A stretch of 64,000 bases of DNA, from positions 1-64,000 of the forward strand of contig NZ_JAHBCL010000010.1 of the NCBI RefSeq assembly GCF_018390735.1, written 5' to 3'. Shown one piece after another: positions 16,519 to 26,476 of this stretch. Numbering within the stretch: position 1 is the stretch's first letter; each line of letters begins with the position of its first letter. The DNA comes from Fusibacter paucivorans (GTDB taxonomy: Bacteria > Bacillota > Clostridia > Peptostreptococcales > Acidaminobacteraceae). Under the pieces are notes generated by a model. That model was not told the origin of the DNA, did no database searches, and was given only the letters and a program-made list of their open reading frames with translations. The position numbers and the translations under genes were made by a program.

Positions 16519-18309
16519 TTACGAATTCTTTACAAGTTTATCAAATGTTTTAACCACTTCTGCAAATCGGTTTAGCGCTTCCTGAACAGGCACTTCTGTC
16601 TCCATATCGGCTCCGGCACGTCTTAAAATCGGAATCGGCGAATCCGAAGCACCGCTCTTTAAGAAATCAAGATATGCGTTTACCGCTGTTTCGCCATCAT
16701 TCAAGATACGATCTGATAAGGCAATTGCTGCGGAAAATCCCGTCGCATATTGATACACATAAAAATCGTAGTAAAAATGTGGAATTCTCGCCCACTCGTA
16801 TTGAATCGCTTCATCAATAACCACATCCGGACCAAAATACTTGCGATTCAGTTCTAAATAATGGCTGCATAGGTATTCCGCTGTCAACGCACCACCGGCC
16901 TCAACCGTCGCATGAATATCGCGTTCAAATTCTGCAAACATCGTCTGCCTAAAAATAGTACCGCGAAACTGCTCTAAATAGTGATTGACAATATATTTCT
17001 TTCGGCCTTCATTGTCAATCGTCTTCATTAAATAATCATTTAAAAGCGCTTCATTCGTCGTCGATGCCACTTCTGCCAAGAAGATACTGTAATGCCCGTA
17101 GACAAAAGGCTGTGTTTGATGCGTCAAATACGAATGCATCGAATGTCCCATTTCATGAATCAGCGTAAACATCGAATCGAGGTTGTCTTTATGATTAAGG
17201 AGAATGTAAGGTCTAGAATCATAAGTCCCCCATGAATATGCGCCACTGCGTTTCCCTTCATTTTCATAGACGTCAATCCACCGCGTCTGGTATGCATTTT
17301 CAACGACTTCACCATATGCTTCACCCAACGGTTTTAATGCGCCAAGCGTCATTTTTTGCGCTTCTTCATAAGTCACTTTAAAATCAACACTTTCAACTAT
17401 CGGGTTGTAAATATCATAAAGATGCAAGGCATCATACCCAAGCACTTCCTTGCGAAGTTTCATGTAATCGTAAAAGCTGTCCAACTTGCCGTGTACCGCT
17501 TCAATCAGTGCATCGGGAACCGTTACCGGAATATGATTATCAAAGAGCGCCGCTTCGCGCGCACTTTTAAACCCCCTCGCCTTTGCATAAAAAATATTTT
17601 TCTTCACTTCTGTCTGTAAAAGTGCTGCAAACGTGTTGATATGCGCCTCATAGTTGGCATAGTACTTCGTAAAGGCATCTTTGCGGAGTTCGCGATCCTC
17701 ATTCATCATCAGAGGAATATAGCTGCCGTTTGTAATCGGATGCGCATTCCCCTCACTGTCCACGGCATCTTCATAGGTCATGTCAGCATTAAGCAGCATG
17801 CCGTAAGCATTGCTGGCGCCTGAAGCCATTTCTTCCGTCTGTGCCAGCAGATGTTCAATTTCCTCAGAACGTATATGAGGCTTGCTTCTAAAAAGCGATT
17901 CAAAATAAAAGCGATAGGCGGCGAGCGGTGGATAACGATCCATAAATGACTCAATTTTTACAAAATCGCCCGCCATGAGTTCCGGTGCGTAAAAGGCTGT
18001 CATTTCACCATATTCAGAACCTAACGCCTCAACACGCGATGTCAAAGATTGATAGGTTGCATTTTTAGTATCTTCATCATGTTTCAAACGCGCATACGTG
18101 ATGACATTGGAAAGCATACGCTCAGCACGTTCTTTTGCTTGAATAGCCTCGTAAAGCGTCTCGGGGGCTTCGTAAAGACGCCCGCTGTATGCCTTAAAGT
18201 TCTTTGCCAGCACTTTTACTTCCGCAAATGCCGCTTCCCATGTTTCTAAGTCACGATAGAGATCTGATAAATCCCATGTATCTTCCATTCGCTGTTCCGC
18301 TCGTTTCAT
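16519..18309 (-). CDS. pepF: Oligoendopeptidase F (M3 zinc metallopeptidase)
   Basis: A 596-residue cytoplasmic peptidase. The zinc motif HEMGHSMHSYLT supplies the two His ligands and the catalytic Glu, and EVASTTNEALL downstream supplies the third ligand, as in M3B enzymes. Length and the closing segments (QYEWARIPHFYYDFYVYQYATGF) match PepF, which degrades oligopeptides of roughly 7-17 residues. Start at 18309: AGGAGG lies six bases upstream; an adjacent TTG is possible. The preceding gene, a PilZ protein, stops 15 bases before, so both may be on one transcript. Confidence 0.96.
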   Translation of the reverse strand: MKRAEQRMEDTWDLSDLYRDLETWEAAFAEVKVLAKNFKAYSGRLYEAPETLYEAIQAKERAERMLSNVITYARLKHDEDTKNATYQSLTSRVEALGSEYGEMTAFYAPELMAGDFVKIESFMDRYPPLAAYRFYFESLFRSKPHIRSEEIEHLLAQTEEMASGASNAYGMLLNADMTYEDAVDSEGNAHPITNGSYIPLMMNEDRELRKDAFTKYYANYEAHINTFAALLQTEVKKNIFYAKARGFKSAREAALFDNHIPVTVPDALIEAVHGKLDSFYDYMKLRKEVLGYDALHLYDIYNPIVESVDFKVTYEEAQKMTLGALKPLGEAYGEVVENAYQTRWIDVYENEGKRSGAYSWGTYDSRPYILLNHKDNLDSMFTLIHEMGHSMHSYLTHQTQPFVYGHYSIFLAEVASTTNEALLNDYLMKTIDNEGRKKYIVNHYLEQFRGTIFRQTMFAEFERDIHATVEAGGALTAEYLCSHYLELNRKYFGPDVVIDEAIQYEWARIPHFYYDFYVYQYATGFSAAIALSDRILNDGETAVNAYLDFLKSGASDSPIPILRRAGADMETEVPVQEALNRFAEVVKTFDKLVKNS

Positions 18310-18324
18310 CAATAACCTCCTCGT

Positions 18325-18672
18325 CTAGTTAATGTATGGATTCGCTTCTTCCTCGTAAGCATCAATAATGTTTTCCAAATCAGTCGGTATATAAATAAGT
18401 CGCAAACCACAATCAAAGTGAATGCCATTTTCACGACACCATACAATACGCCCAATGACGACAAAACTCGTATCGTTAATAATCAAATCAATGCTCAGCG
18501 TTGTCCCTGCTGCAAACTTTGTCGCACTCTGTATCCCCAAACCACCTGTGGATATGTCTTTTAAGGAGATGATATTGGGGCGATTGATCTCAACCATTCG
18601 ATTGTCACCCTGAAAGCTGTACGATTCTATTTCGCCAAGGTTTCTAACGCGTTTGGCCTGTCTTCTTTCCAT
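18325..18672 (-). CDS. PilZ domain protein (c-di-GMP receptor)
   Basis: A 115-residue single-domain protein. The c-di-GMP binding pattern is complete: RQAKR (RxxxR) at residues 4-8 and DISTGGLG (D/NxSxxG) near residue 38, followed by a beta-barrel. AAAGGAGG upstream fits the second of two adjacent ATG codons (18672). The frame stays open to 18798, but that extension runs over a terminator hairpin and is rejected. It is likely a small adaptor sensing c-di-GMP to control motility or surface traits; the partner is not visible here. It precedes pepF by 15 bases. Confidence 0.88.
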   Translation of the reverse strand: MERRQAKRVRNLGEIESYSFQGDNRMVEINRPNIISLKDISTGGLGIQSATKFAAGTTLSIDLIINDTSFVVIGRIVWCRENGIHFDCGLRLIYIPTDLENIIDAYEEEANPYIN

Positions 18673-18802
18673 CATAGCCTCCTTTATCACTATGCTTCCA
18701 TTATACTTTTTTTCCCCTTTTATGCCTACCCAAACAAGCGAAAAGTCACAAATGTCCTGAGTAAAAAGTTTGACAAAGCCTTCACACGGTTTAAACATTG
18801 CA

Positions 18803-18849
18803 AAAGCCAGTGAATCAACAGCGGCGATTAGCGCTGATTCACTGGCTTT
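18803..18849 (-). terminator. Strong hairpin after glnS
   Basis: A 15-base perfect inverted repeat (AAAGCCAGTGAATCA and its complement) with a 17-base loop lies 125 bases after the glnS stop. T-rich sequence follows on both strands (TTTT on minus, CTTCTGTTTTTT on plus), so it may work in either direction. Confidence 0.75.
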
Positions 18850-18973
18850 ACTTCTGTTTTTTATCTTTATTAATCACTTAAAACAATGCAGCCATATCGC
18901 TCGAATCCATAAAGGATCCGCATTCACAGCTGTTTTCACCAAGCAATCAATAGGAAACTGCCTGTTGCGATTA

Positions 18974-20641
18974 TTACTTAGGTTTATAGGAACTCTTGAG
19001 TGACACAATGCGATTCAATACCAACGCTTCATCAGAAGACAATTTTGTATCTGCAATAAAATAGCCATGACGAAGTATTTGAACGCGCTCACCTGGTGTC
19101 ATTTCTTTAAAACTCGGTTCAAGCATACAGCTTGTCAGTGTTTGAATGGATTCATCGTTATAAACAAGCGGTGTATTTTCGTCTCCTTCCACTTCACGCT
19201 TAACCAAGTTTTCATAAAGTCTAACCGTCGCCGGTATCGCGTGAGAAGCTGAAACCCAATGGATGGTGCCTCTAACTTTACGCGCTGTAAAACCCGTACC
19301 GCTCTTCGTTTCCGGATCATACGTCCCGATGATTTCAGTGATCTTCCCATCAGCATCTTTAATAATTTCCGTACAGGTTACAAAATACGCTTTTCGAAGA
19401 CGGACCTCATTGCCAACATAGAAACGGTGATATTTCTTCGGCGGATTTTCCATGACGTCATCCCGTTCGATATAGAGCGTTCTGCTAAATGGAATCTTGC
19501 GCTCGCCCATGTCTGGATTATCAGGGTTGTCTTCATCGTCGAGCCACTCGACTTCGCCTTCAGGATAATTAGCGATGGTTAATTTTATCGGATCGAGCAC
19601 GCCCATTTTTCGCTTGACACTCTCTTTTAAATCATCGCGAATACAATGCTCCAAAAGTGCGCGATCCACAATGGAATTACTCTTGGCAACGCCTATTCGC
19701 TCTGCAAAATCCCTGATGGCATTCGGCGTCATACCGCGTCTGCGCATACCTGAAATCGTATCGAGCCTTGGATCATCCCAGCCTTCAACTGTGCCATCGT
19801 CTACGAGTTTCTTCAAATAGCGTTTGCCGAGAACGGAATCTGCAATATAGAGCTTTGCAAATTCAATTTGTTGAGGTCTTTCAACTTTATAATCGTCTAA
19901 ATGTTCGAGCACCCAATCATAAAGCGGACGATGATCCTCAAATTCCAGTGAGCAAAGTGAATGCGTCACACCCTCTAGAGCATCTTCAATCGGATGCGCA
20001 AAATCGTACATTGGATAAATGCACCATTCATCGCCAGTATTGTGATGCGTCGCACGGGCAATCCTATAAATGACGGGATCACGCATATTGATATTCGGAC
20101 TGTTCATATCAATCTTAGCTCTTAAAACCCTCGCACCGTCTTCAAATACGCCATCATGCATTTGCTCGAACAGCGTTACATTTTCTTCAATTGAGCGATC
20201 TCTATACGGCGACGGCGTACCAGTTTCCGTCAACGTGCCGCGTGTTTCACGAATTTCTTCAGCGGTTTGATCGTCTACAAATGCAAGCCCTTTTTTCACC
20301 AATTCCATTGCATAACGATACATATCACCAAAATAATCGGATGCGTAGTAGAGGCCATCCCACTCACAGCCTAACCACTTGATATCTGCTTTAATCGATT
20401 CAACATATTCAACATCTTCCTTAACCGGATTTGTATCGTCAAAGCGCAAGTTGAAGCGACCACCGTATTTTTTTGCCGTTAAATAATTTATCAAGATCGC
20501 CTTGGCGTGTCCAACGTGCAAATAGCCATTGGGCTCCGGCGGAAAGCGCGTACAGATCGACTTGACTTTCCCCGTTTCCAAGTCTGAATCAATAATATTG
20601 TGTATAAAGTTTGATGCCATTACCGTTTCATCTTTTATCAT
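18974..20641 (-). CDS. glnS: Glutaminyl-tRNA synthetase
   Basis: A 555-residue class I synthetase. The catalytic HIGH motif appears as [13 protein letters not shown] near residue 37, the KMSKS-equivalent as SVLGKRYL near residue 260, and GlnRS-specific [14 protein letters not shown] and [13 protein letters not shown] are present. The C-terminal half is the beta-barrel anticodon-binding region ([21 protein letters not shown]). GlnRS occurs in some but not all Bacillota, many relying on GatCAB instead. SD GGAGG seven bases before the ATG at 20641. Single gene with a strong terminator downstream. Confidence 0.97.
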   Translation of the reverse strand: MIKDETVMASNFIHNIIDSDLETGKVKSICTRFPPEPNGYLHVGHAKAILINYLTAKKYGGRFNLRFDDTNPVKEDVEYVESIKADIKWLGCEWDGLYYASDYFGDMYRYAMELVKKGLAFVDDQTAEEIRETRGTLTETGTPSPYRDRSIEENVTLFEQMHDGVFEDGARVLRAKIDMNSPNINMRDPVIYRIARATHHNTGDEWCIYPMYDFAHPIEDALEGVTHSLCSLEFEDHRPLYDWVLEHLDDYKVERPQQIEFAKLYIADSVLGKRYLKKLVDDGTVEGWDDPRLDTISGMRRRGMTPNAIRDFAERIGVAKSNSIVDRALLEHCIRDDLKESVKRKMGVLDPIKLTIANYPEGEVEWLDDEDNPDNPDMGERKIPFSRTLYIERDDVMENPPKKYHRFYVGNEVRLRKAYFVTCTEIIKDADGKITEIIGTYDPETKSGTGFTARKVRGTIHWVSASHAIPATVRLYENLVKREVEGDENTPLVYNDESIQTLTSCMLEPSFKEMTPGERVQILRHGYFIADTKLSSDEALVLNRIVSLKSSYKPK

Positions 20642-20715
20642 CCGTTTGCCTCCAATATTTCTTAGTACTATTATACTGAATTATTCTCATTTTCATAGGC
20701 CAAAGCCCTTAAAAG

Positions 20716-21870
20716 TTAACCTTGGGACAAAATTTCTTTAATTCCCGCTACTGCATAATGCAATTCTTCCACCGTGTTGAGAAATGATGTGCTAAATCTG
20801 ACTGTTCCCGATGGGTACGTGTTGTAGACTTGATGAGCAAGCGGTGAACAATGCAGTCCCACACGTGTACTAATCCCAAATTGTTTGCTGAGTTCATAGG
20901 CAACCAATGCATTATCAATTGTCAGAAACTGCATCGAAAGTACGCCAACGCGTTTTGAATAATCCGGATTGCCAATCAGACGTACACGCGAATCTTGCTG
21001 AAAAGCTTCCTGAAGAATACGAATCAGCTGCTGTTCATGCTCTAAGACACGATCGAGACCAATTTTCTGAATCGTATTAATCCCGGCATGAAGTCCTACG
21101 ATCCCCAAGGAATTAAGCGTCCCGCTTTCATATCTGTCCGGCATCGTATCCGGCTGACTCAGCTGCTCTGAATAACTGCCGGTACCGCCATAGATGAGCG
21201 GCTTAATCTGCGAAACCAGTTCCGGTCGGATGAGAAGACCGCCAATCCCCTGTGGTCCCATAAGCCCCTTATGACCTGTAAAGGCCAGTAAATCAATATG
21301 TTGTGCCTGCATATCTATTGGCAGAACACCCGCCGTCTGCGCACTGTCTACCATAAAAACGATGTCATTGTCATATGCAAATTTGCCAATGTCTTCAATC
21401 GGCATGACATCACCTGTGACATTGGACGCGTGTGTGCTAATGATTAATTTCGTATTCGGCCTTACGGCCTGTTCCAGCGCCGCCAGATCAACAACCCCAA
21501 GCGAACTGACCGGCAACGCCGTATAAGTAACACCGATGCGTTCTTTAAGTGCTTCCAGCGGCCTGATGACACCATTGTGCTCAACGCCGGTAACAATAAC
21601 ATGATCCTTCGCTTTTAAAAAACCAAAAATAACAATATTCAACGCTTCTGTAATATGTTTTGTAAAGACAATATGATCCAAATCAGGAAAATTAAAAAGA
21701 GTCGAAAGCGCTTCCCGCGTTTCGTAAACAAGGCGTTCCAGCTGCCTTGTACCTGATCCGCTGCTGCGGCTGACATTGCCATAACCATCCCTGAACCACT
21801 GTGTTACTGCATGTTCCACTGCAAGAGGCTTTGGAAATGACGTGGCACTGTTGTCTAAATATACTTTCAT
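20716..21870 (-). CDS. Class V aminotransferase, cysteine desulfurase-like
   Basis: A 384-residue PLP enzyme of the cysteine desulfurase/selenocysteine lyase group. It shows MKVYLDNSATSFPKP at the start, the substrate-side VEHNGVIRPLEAL, PLP-pocket DSAQTAGVLPIDM and the Schiff-base Lys in FTGHKGLMGPQGIGG. A Cys in RVGLHCSPLAHQVYNT occupies the active-site loop region. It resembles the subfamily near TIGR01977, whose physiological role is poorly defined, rather than IscS or SufS, and no Fe-S scaffold gene is adjacent. Its start overlaps the stop of the flippase-like gene by four bases (ATGA), so expression is coupled. Confidence 0.88.
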   Translation of the reverse strand: MKVYLDNSATSFPKPLAVEHAVTQWFRDGYGNVSRSSGSGTRQLERLVYETREALSTLFNFPDLDHIVFTKHITEALNIVIFGFLKAKDHVIVTGVEHNGVIRPLEALKERIGVTYTALPVSSLGVVDLAALEQAVRPNTKLIISTHASNVTGDVMPIEDIGKFAYDNDIVFMVDSAQTAGVLPIDMQAQHIDLLAFTGHKGLMGPQGIGGLLIRPELVSQIKPLIYGGTGSYSEQLSQPDTMPDRYESGTLNSLGIVGLHAGINTIQKIGLDRVLEHEQQLIRILQEAFQQDSRVRLIGNPDYSKRVGVLSMQFLTIDNALVAYELSKQFGISTRVGLHCSPLAHQVYNTYPSGTVRFSTSFLNTVEELHYAVAGIKEILSQG

Positions 21871-22874
21871 GCGCTACTCCTTATGCGATGTCGATAAACC
21901 TCAATTAACATAACAACAAACCCTATAGCCGTAATGACGTAAACGGTACTGAAACGCCATAAGAATACCACTAATGCGAGATCGTCCGGCTGAACGACCT
22001 TGGAAAATATGTAGGCAAAACTGCCTTCGGCAAATCCCGAAGCCCCAGGCGTAAAACCAAAATACATGACAAAATGTGCCATCATTTGGTACGCCGCCGT
22101 CTGATAAGGTGCTATCTGATAGCCTAGGAACCCAACGATCACCACCGAAAATAAAAAAACGAATACAAAGTGAACGGAAGTCGTCAAAAGTGCACCAGTT
22201 ATATTGCGCATACCCGATTTTAAGAAAATGCGCATACCATCCAGAAAAACACTCGCTTCATCTGCCAGATGCAGTAATTTTTCAGCCTTGCGCCGTTTCA
22301 CCGCAAAATGCTTAAATTTGCCGATCAACCACTGATGATGAAAACTCACAACAATAATAATCGTCGTCCAAAGTGCATACCCCAACGTTATCCAAGGTAG
22401 ATAATGCGATATTTTTTGAAAGGCATCACCTAATATATCGGCATTATAATAAAAAACAATTGGCAAAACTGAAAAAAAGAAAGTTGACGCCAATACAGCA
22501 CGCACGGATGTCGCCGCAGTCGCACGGCCGATTGAAACACCTTGTTTATTTAAAAGATATATTTGCGCAATACTTCCCCCTGCCAAAAATGGTGTAATAT
22601 TGCTGACACTCGTGCCGATAACGACGAGTTTTACAATTTCAGAATACGGGAGGTGAATATCCATAATACCCAATATCCAATAAAACCGCAGTGCATCAAG
22701 CAAGACATAAACAACCACCATACCGCATAGTGCCGAAATAAGCGGCATCGAAAGACGAGAAAAGTCTACTTCCAAGTTAAAAAAGTGCTGTACAGCCCAC
22801 AAAGATGCCGACGAAAGTATAATAAAAACCACAATATAATAAATGTATTTTCTAATTTTAAATGTCACAGCCAT
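21867..22874 (-). CDS. Flippase-like membrane protein (LPG synthase TM/UPF0104 family)
   Basis: A 335-residue protein with about seven to eight membrane segments. It fits the family of the MprF N-terminal flippase domain: TPFLAGGSIAQIYLLNK in the middle and TPGASGFAEGSFAYIF near the end, carrying the family's PGxxGxxE-like motif. No catalytic synthase domain is attached, so it probably moves or positions lipids or glycolipids. It is coupled by overlap to the aminotransferase. A second paralog is encoded at 43813-44853 beside a glycosyltransferase. SD GAGGAG. Confidence 0.83.
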   Translation of the reverse strand: MAVTFKIRKYIYYIVVFIILSSASLWAVQHFFNLEVDFSRLSMPLISALCGMVVVYVLLDALRFYWILGIMDIHLPYSEIVKLVVIGTSVSNITPFLAGGSIAQIYLLNKQGVSIGRATAATSVRAVLASTFFFSVLPIVFYYNADILGDAFQKISHYLPWITLGYALWTTIIIVVSFHHQWLIGKFKHFAVKRRKAEKLLHLADEASVFLDGMRIFLKSGMRNITGALLTTSVHFVFVFLFSVVIVGFLGYQIAPYQTAAYQMMAHFVMYFGFTPGASGFAEGSFAYIFSKVVQPDDLALVVFLWRFSTVYVITAIGFVVMLIEVYRHRIRSSA

Positions 22875-23034
22875 TCGCTCCTCTAATTGTCATATTACAT
22901 TATAGCATACTCGTCGAACCTGTCGTATCATCACATCATTTTATTTATTTTACAGCCGTTATCACATCGCTGTACACTTGTCTATTTAATCGCCACAACT
23001 GGATGTATTGAACTTTTATGGGGACACATTGAAT

Positions 23035-23060
23035 GAAAAAGGAGAAGCCTTCGCCTCTCC
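23035..23060 (-). terminator. Intrinsic terminator of the pst-phoU operon
   Basis: GGAGAGGC and GCTTCTCC form an 8-base stem with a GAAG loop and five T on the minus strand, 14 bases after phoU. Confidence 0.88.
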
Positions 23061-23073
23061 ATGCCTATCATCT

Positions 23074-23733
23074 CTATTCTGTTCTATCGTAGCGCTCGCC
23101 TTCAACGCTGTAAATGACCCATTCAGCCACATTGGTAATATGATCTGCCATGCGTTCAAGATACTTGGCAATCAGCAGAAAATCAATACATTGCCGCACC
23201 GTACCCGGACGTTCTTTCATAATCATTTCCAACTCTTCGCGAATGCTCTTATAATAATTGTCCACGATATCGTCTTCTTTACAAATCCGCTTACCTTTAT
23301 CAACATCAAGATCAATATAGCAGTCAATGGTAAGCTTCAACATCTCCTTGACCTGCTTAGACATTTTTGGTATGTCAATCAATGGTTTGACATACTCTTC
23401 TTTTGCCAAATGAAGGGTAAGTTTTGAAACATCAGAGCAGTGATCTGCAATGCGCTCCAAATCAGTAACAATTTTGAGAATGGATGTGATTTTTCGCAAA
23501 TCTGAAGCCACCGGCTGCTGTCTGGCAATGACAGAAACACAATTGGATTCAATGAGCCTTTCCATATCGTCAAATCGATCGTCACCTTCGATCACCTGTT
23601 TTGCCATTTCCACATCCTGATTAATCAGTGCTTGGATGGTGTCATCAATACTTTTTTCTATTAATGTGCCCATTTTAATGATTTGTACGTGCAACGTCCT
23701 TAAATCATTATCTAATGCTGTCCTATATGACAT
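23074..23733 (-). CDS. phoU: Phosphate signalling complex protein PhoU
   Basis: About 219 residues folding as two three-helix bundles. Two acidic metal-binding repeats are seen, ITSILKIVTDLERIADHCSD and FLLIAKYLERMADHITNV, both with the E/D-rxxDH pattern. PhoU couples the Pst transporter to the PhoR kinase and damps Pho signalling when phosphate is plentiful; its partners PhoR and Pst are encoded immediately upstream. ATG codons at 23742 and 23733 are both possible; AGGAGG is only two bases from the first and eleven from the second, so the second is slightly preferred. Confidence 0.96.
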   Translation of the reverse strand: MSYRTALDNDLRTLHVQIIKMGTLIEKSIDDTIQALINQDVEMAKQVIEGDDRFDDMERLIESNCVSVIARQQPVASDLRKITSILKIVTDLERIADHCSDVSKLTLHLAKEEYVKPLIDIPKMSKQVKEMLKLTIDCYIDLDVDKGKRICKEDDIVDNYYKSIREELEMIMKERPGTVRQCIDFLLIAKYLERMADHITNVAEWVIYSVEGERYDRTE

Positions 23734-23777
23734 TGGAAACATTACCTCCTAGTCTATTCTACACCGTCTGTTTCGCA

Positions 23778-24536
23778 TCAACCGAAACGACCCGTAATAT
23801 AATTTTCTGTCCGTTCATCTTTAGGATGGTTGAATATGTTTACCGTCTCATCGAATTCAATCACTTCTCCATTTAAGAAGAAGGCTGTATTGTCTGAAAT
23901 TCTGCCGGCTTGCTGCATATTGTGCGTGACCATAATAATCGTATAATCTTTCTTTAATTCACCAGCCAGTTCTTCAATTTTCATCGTTGAGATCGGATCC
24001 AGTGCCGAAGTCGGTTCATCCATGAGCAGTACTTCCGGTTCCACAGCAAGCGCCCTAGCGATGCAAAGGCGCTGCTGCTGCCCGCCTGAAAGACCCAATG
24101 CATTCTTTTTCAGTCTGTCTTTTACTTCATCCCAAATTGCCGCCTGCCGTAAACTGCGCTCGACGATCTCATCCAGCTTTGAGCGCTGTTTAACACCATG
24201 CGTCCGAGGGCCATATGTGATATTATCATAAATACTCATTGGAAATGGATTAGGTTTTTGAAAGACCATCCCCACGCGTTTACGAAGTGTAATAATATCT
24301 TGCCTAGAAGCATAAATATCCTCACCGTCCAGCAACACCTCACCATTTATCGTTACACCGGGAATTAAATCGTTCATGCGGTTAAGCGTTTTGATAAAGG
24401 TCGATTTTCCGCAGCCAGACGGTCCGATAAAAGCGGTGATCTGGTGGCTTTTAATTGACATATTTATTTTATTGAGCGCTTGGAACTCGCCATAATACAG
24501 GTCTAAGTCCGACACCTTGAATTTGTAATTTTCCAT
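23778..24536 (-). CDS. pstB: Phosphate ABC transporter ATP-binding protein
   Basis: A 252-residue ATPase. Walker A is [21 protein letters not shown]-loop [16 protein letters not shown] is PstB-specific, the signature is [15 protein letters not shown] and Walker B is [13 protein letters not shown]; the switch His follows in [16 protein letters not shown]. Length is typical. It powers the PstC-PstA channel. SD AAGGTGA. It is separated from pstA by 97 bases and from phoU by about 45 bases, all one operon. Confidence 0.98.
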   Translation of the reverse strand: MENYKFKVSDLDLYYGEFQALNKINMSIKSHQITAFIGPSGCGKSTFIKTLNRMNDLIPGVTINGEVLLDGEDIYASRQDIITLRKRVGMVFQKPNPFPMSIYDNITYGPRTHGVKQRSKLDEIVERSLRQAAIWDEVKDRLKKNALGLSGGQQQRLCIARALAVEPEVLLMDEPTSALDPISTMKIEELAGELKKDYTIIMVTHNMQQAGRISDNTAFFLNGEVIEFDETVNIFNHPKDERTENYITGRFG

Positions 24537-24633
24537 TTTTTCACCTTATTGATTTCATTATTTTCGATTGTCGTGTATGCTTGTCTACATTATACTTGTC
24601 CTCAGATATTTTGACGACCTATTGATGCAACAA

Positions 24634-25458
24634 CTATGATGCCATCCTACCGCGTTTTAACAAATTGACCACTTTGTTAGCCGTGAAATTAACCATGAGT
24701 ACAATGGCGACGAGCACCACTGCTGTCGCATAAGCTTCGTCAAACGAAATGCCTTCACTGGCGAGAATATACATGTGCACAGAAAGCGTTCGCCCCGGAT
24801 CAAAAATACCGCGAGGCATCCTCGGCACCATTCCTGCCGTTAAGAATACAGCCGCAGACTCACCGACAATACGTCCAATCGTCAGTATCGTCGCACTTAA
24901 GATCCCAGGAATTGCCGAAGGCAAAATAACTTTGAAGATGGTTCTGAACTTGGACGCCCCAAGTGCAAAACTTCCCTCCCGATATTCTCTCGGAACAGAC
25001 TTAAGCGCTTCCTCAGTCGCTCGAATAATCGTCGGCAGCACCATAATGGTTACCGTCAACGCACCTGCTACGAGTGAACGCTGCAATCTAAGGATGACAA
25101 CAAAGAAGATAAGACCAAATAGACCAAAGACAATTGACGGAATCGCTCCAAGGCTCTCTGTCGCAAAACGGATCACTTTGACAATTCTTCCCTGTTTTGC
25201 ATACTCTGTCAAATAAATCGCTGCAAAAACCCCGATCGGTGTTGCCACGACGACACCGAGAAAAACGAGGTAAAGCGTACTGATAATAATCGGCAATATG
25301 CCATTGTAATCTGATGTTTGATCCGTACTTAAAAACCCCCATGAAATATGTGCAACTCCTTTAACGAGAATATACCCAATAATCCAGAGAAGTACGCCAA
25401 CCGTTACAATTGTTGAAATATATATTAAACTCTTTAAGATTCTTTCTTTCATTTTCAT
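24634..25458 (-). CDS. pstA: Phosphate ABC transporter permease PstA
   Basis: A 274-residue inner-membrane permease with six predicted membrane segments. The EAA-type coupling loop is EEALKSVPREYREGSFALGASKFRTIF, followed by LPSAIPGILSATILTIGRIVGE, as in PstA. It pairs with PstC, 19 bases upstream, to form the phosphate channel. SD GGAAGGTGA six bases before the ATG. Confidence 0.97.
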   Translation of the reverse strand: MKMKERILKSLIYISTIVTVGVLLWIIGYILVKGVAHISWGFLSTDQTSDYNGILPIIISTLYLVFLGVVVATPIGVFAAIYLTEYAKQGRIVKVIRFATESLGAIPSIVFGLFGLIFFVVILRLQRSLVAGALTVTIMVLPTIIRATEEALKSVPREYREGSFALGASKFRTIFKVILPSAIPGILSATILTIGRIVGESAAVFLTAGMVPRMPRGIFDPGRTLSVHMYILASEGISFDEAYATAVVLVAIVLMVNFTANKVVNLLKRGRMAS

Positions 25459-25476
25459 AAATTGTCACCTTCCATT

Positions 25477-26346
25477 CTATTTCGCAACATTGCGGTGTAC
25501 AAAGAAATAAGTGACAAGGTTTAAAATCATGATAAAGACAAACAGCACAACGCCCGTTCCGAATAGGGCATCAAAGTGCAGATCAACTGCATAGTTCATT
25601 TCCATTGCGATATTTGTCGTCATGGTTCGAATAGGATCTAAAACACTGCCGGGAACACGCGGGGTATTACCGGCGACGAGCATGACGGCCATGGTTTCAC
25701 CAATCGCTCTGCCAACACCCAAAATGATTGCAGCGACGATCCCAGATCTCGCTGCCGGTATAAGCACGGTAAACACGGCATTAATATGTGAAGAGCCAAG
25801 TGCTAGAGCACCTTCTTTATACTCAACCGGCACGGCTCTTAGTGCTGCCTCTGATAAACTGATGATCGTTGGCAAAATCATAACACCTAATATAAAACTC
25901 GCTGTCAACAAACTATAACCCGCCCCGCCAAATACATCGGACACAAGCGGTACGATGACGACGAGACCAAAAAAACCGTAGAGCACTGACGGAATACCCG
26001 CTAAGAGCTCAACTGCCGGTCTGACAAATTTAGCGACATTTGGCGGCGCAATTTCCGCCAGATAAACCGCTGTAAAAATGCCGACGGGAACGCCAATGGC
26101 AATGGCGCCAATGGTTGCAAAGATCGATCCCGCGATCATTGGTAAAATTCCGAATAAGTTCGCAGATGGCTTCCATTTACTGCCCAATGTAAAATTCAGT
26201 AAGCCAATTTCGCTTATTGCCGGAAGACCTTTTATAAAAATAAATATTGTGATCGCCGCTACTGAAAAAACGGCAAACATTGCGCAAATAAAGAAGACGC
26301 GCTCGATGAGCCACTCAAATATGTCGCTCCATTTCATCTTTTTCAT
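25477..26346 (-). CDS. pstC: Phosphate ABC transporter permease PstC
   Basis: About 290 residues from the ATG at 26346 (MKKMKWSDIFEW). Six or so membrane segments, FGILPMIAGSIFATIGAIAIGVPVG and the coupling loop EAALRAVPVEYKEGALALGSS identify PstC. The frame is open upstream to 26460, but that part runs through the hairpin after pstS and is not credible; an intermediate ATG near 26400 cannot be excluded. AAAGGG lies about eleven bases before the chosen start. Forms the channel with PstA. Confidence 0.94.
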   Translation of the reverse strand: MKKMKWSDIFEWLIERVFFICAMFAVFSVAAITIFIFIKGLPAISEIGLLNFTLGSKWKPSANLFGILPMIAGSIFATIGAIAIGVPVGIFTAVYLAEIAPPNVAKFVRPAVELLAGIPSVLYGFFGLVVIVPLVSDVFGGAGYSLLTASFILGVMILPTIISLSEAALRAVPVEYKEGALALGSSHINAVFTVLIPAARSGIVAAIILGVGRAIGETMAVMLVAGNTPRVPGSVLDPIRTMTTNIAMEMNYAVDLHFDALFGTGVVLFVFIMILNLVTYFFVHRNVAK

Positions 26347-26422
26347 AGGTTTTAATACCCTTTGCTCTATTCGATCGTTTTCTAAAATCATCCTGATCAA
26401 CATCCTATCTTTAAAATCATTA

Positions 26423-26457
26423 AGAGCGGCAAGCTGCACACGCTGCCTGCCGACTCT
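26423..26457 (-). terminator. Attenuator-like hairpin between pstS and pstC
   Basis: AGAGTCGGCAGGCAGC and GCAGCTTGCCGCTCT pair imperfectly around GTGT, 20 bases after the pstS stop. Only a weak T-rich tail follows, so it may protect or partly end the pstS message, giving more binding protein than channel. Confidence 0.6.
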
Positions 26458-26476
26458 CATTTATTGACAGTCTTAC

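Noticed and set aside
18673-18798. N-terminal extension of the PilZ protein
   Set aside because: It adds no PilZ sequence and begins close to the glnS terminator; the SD points to the start at 18672.
26347-26460. N-terminal extension of PstC
   Set aside because: The extension is translated hairpin sequence after pstS and has no SD.
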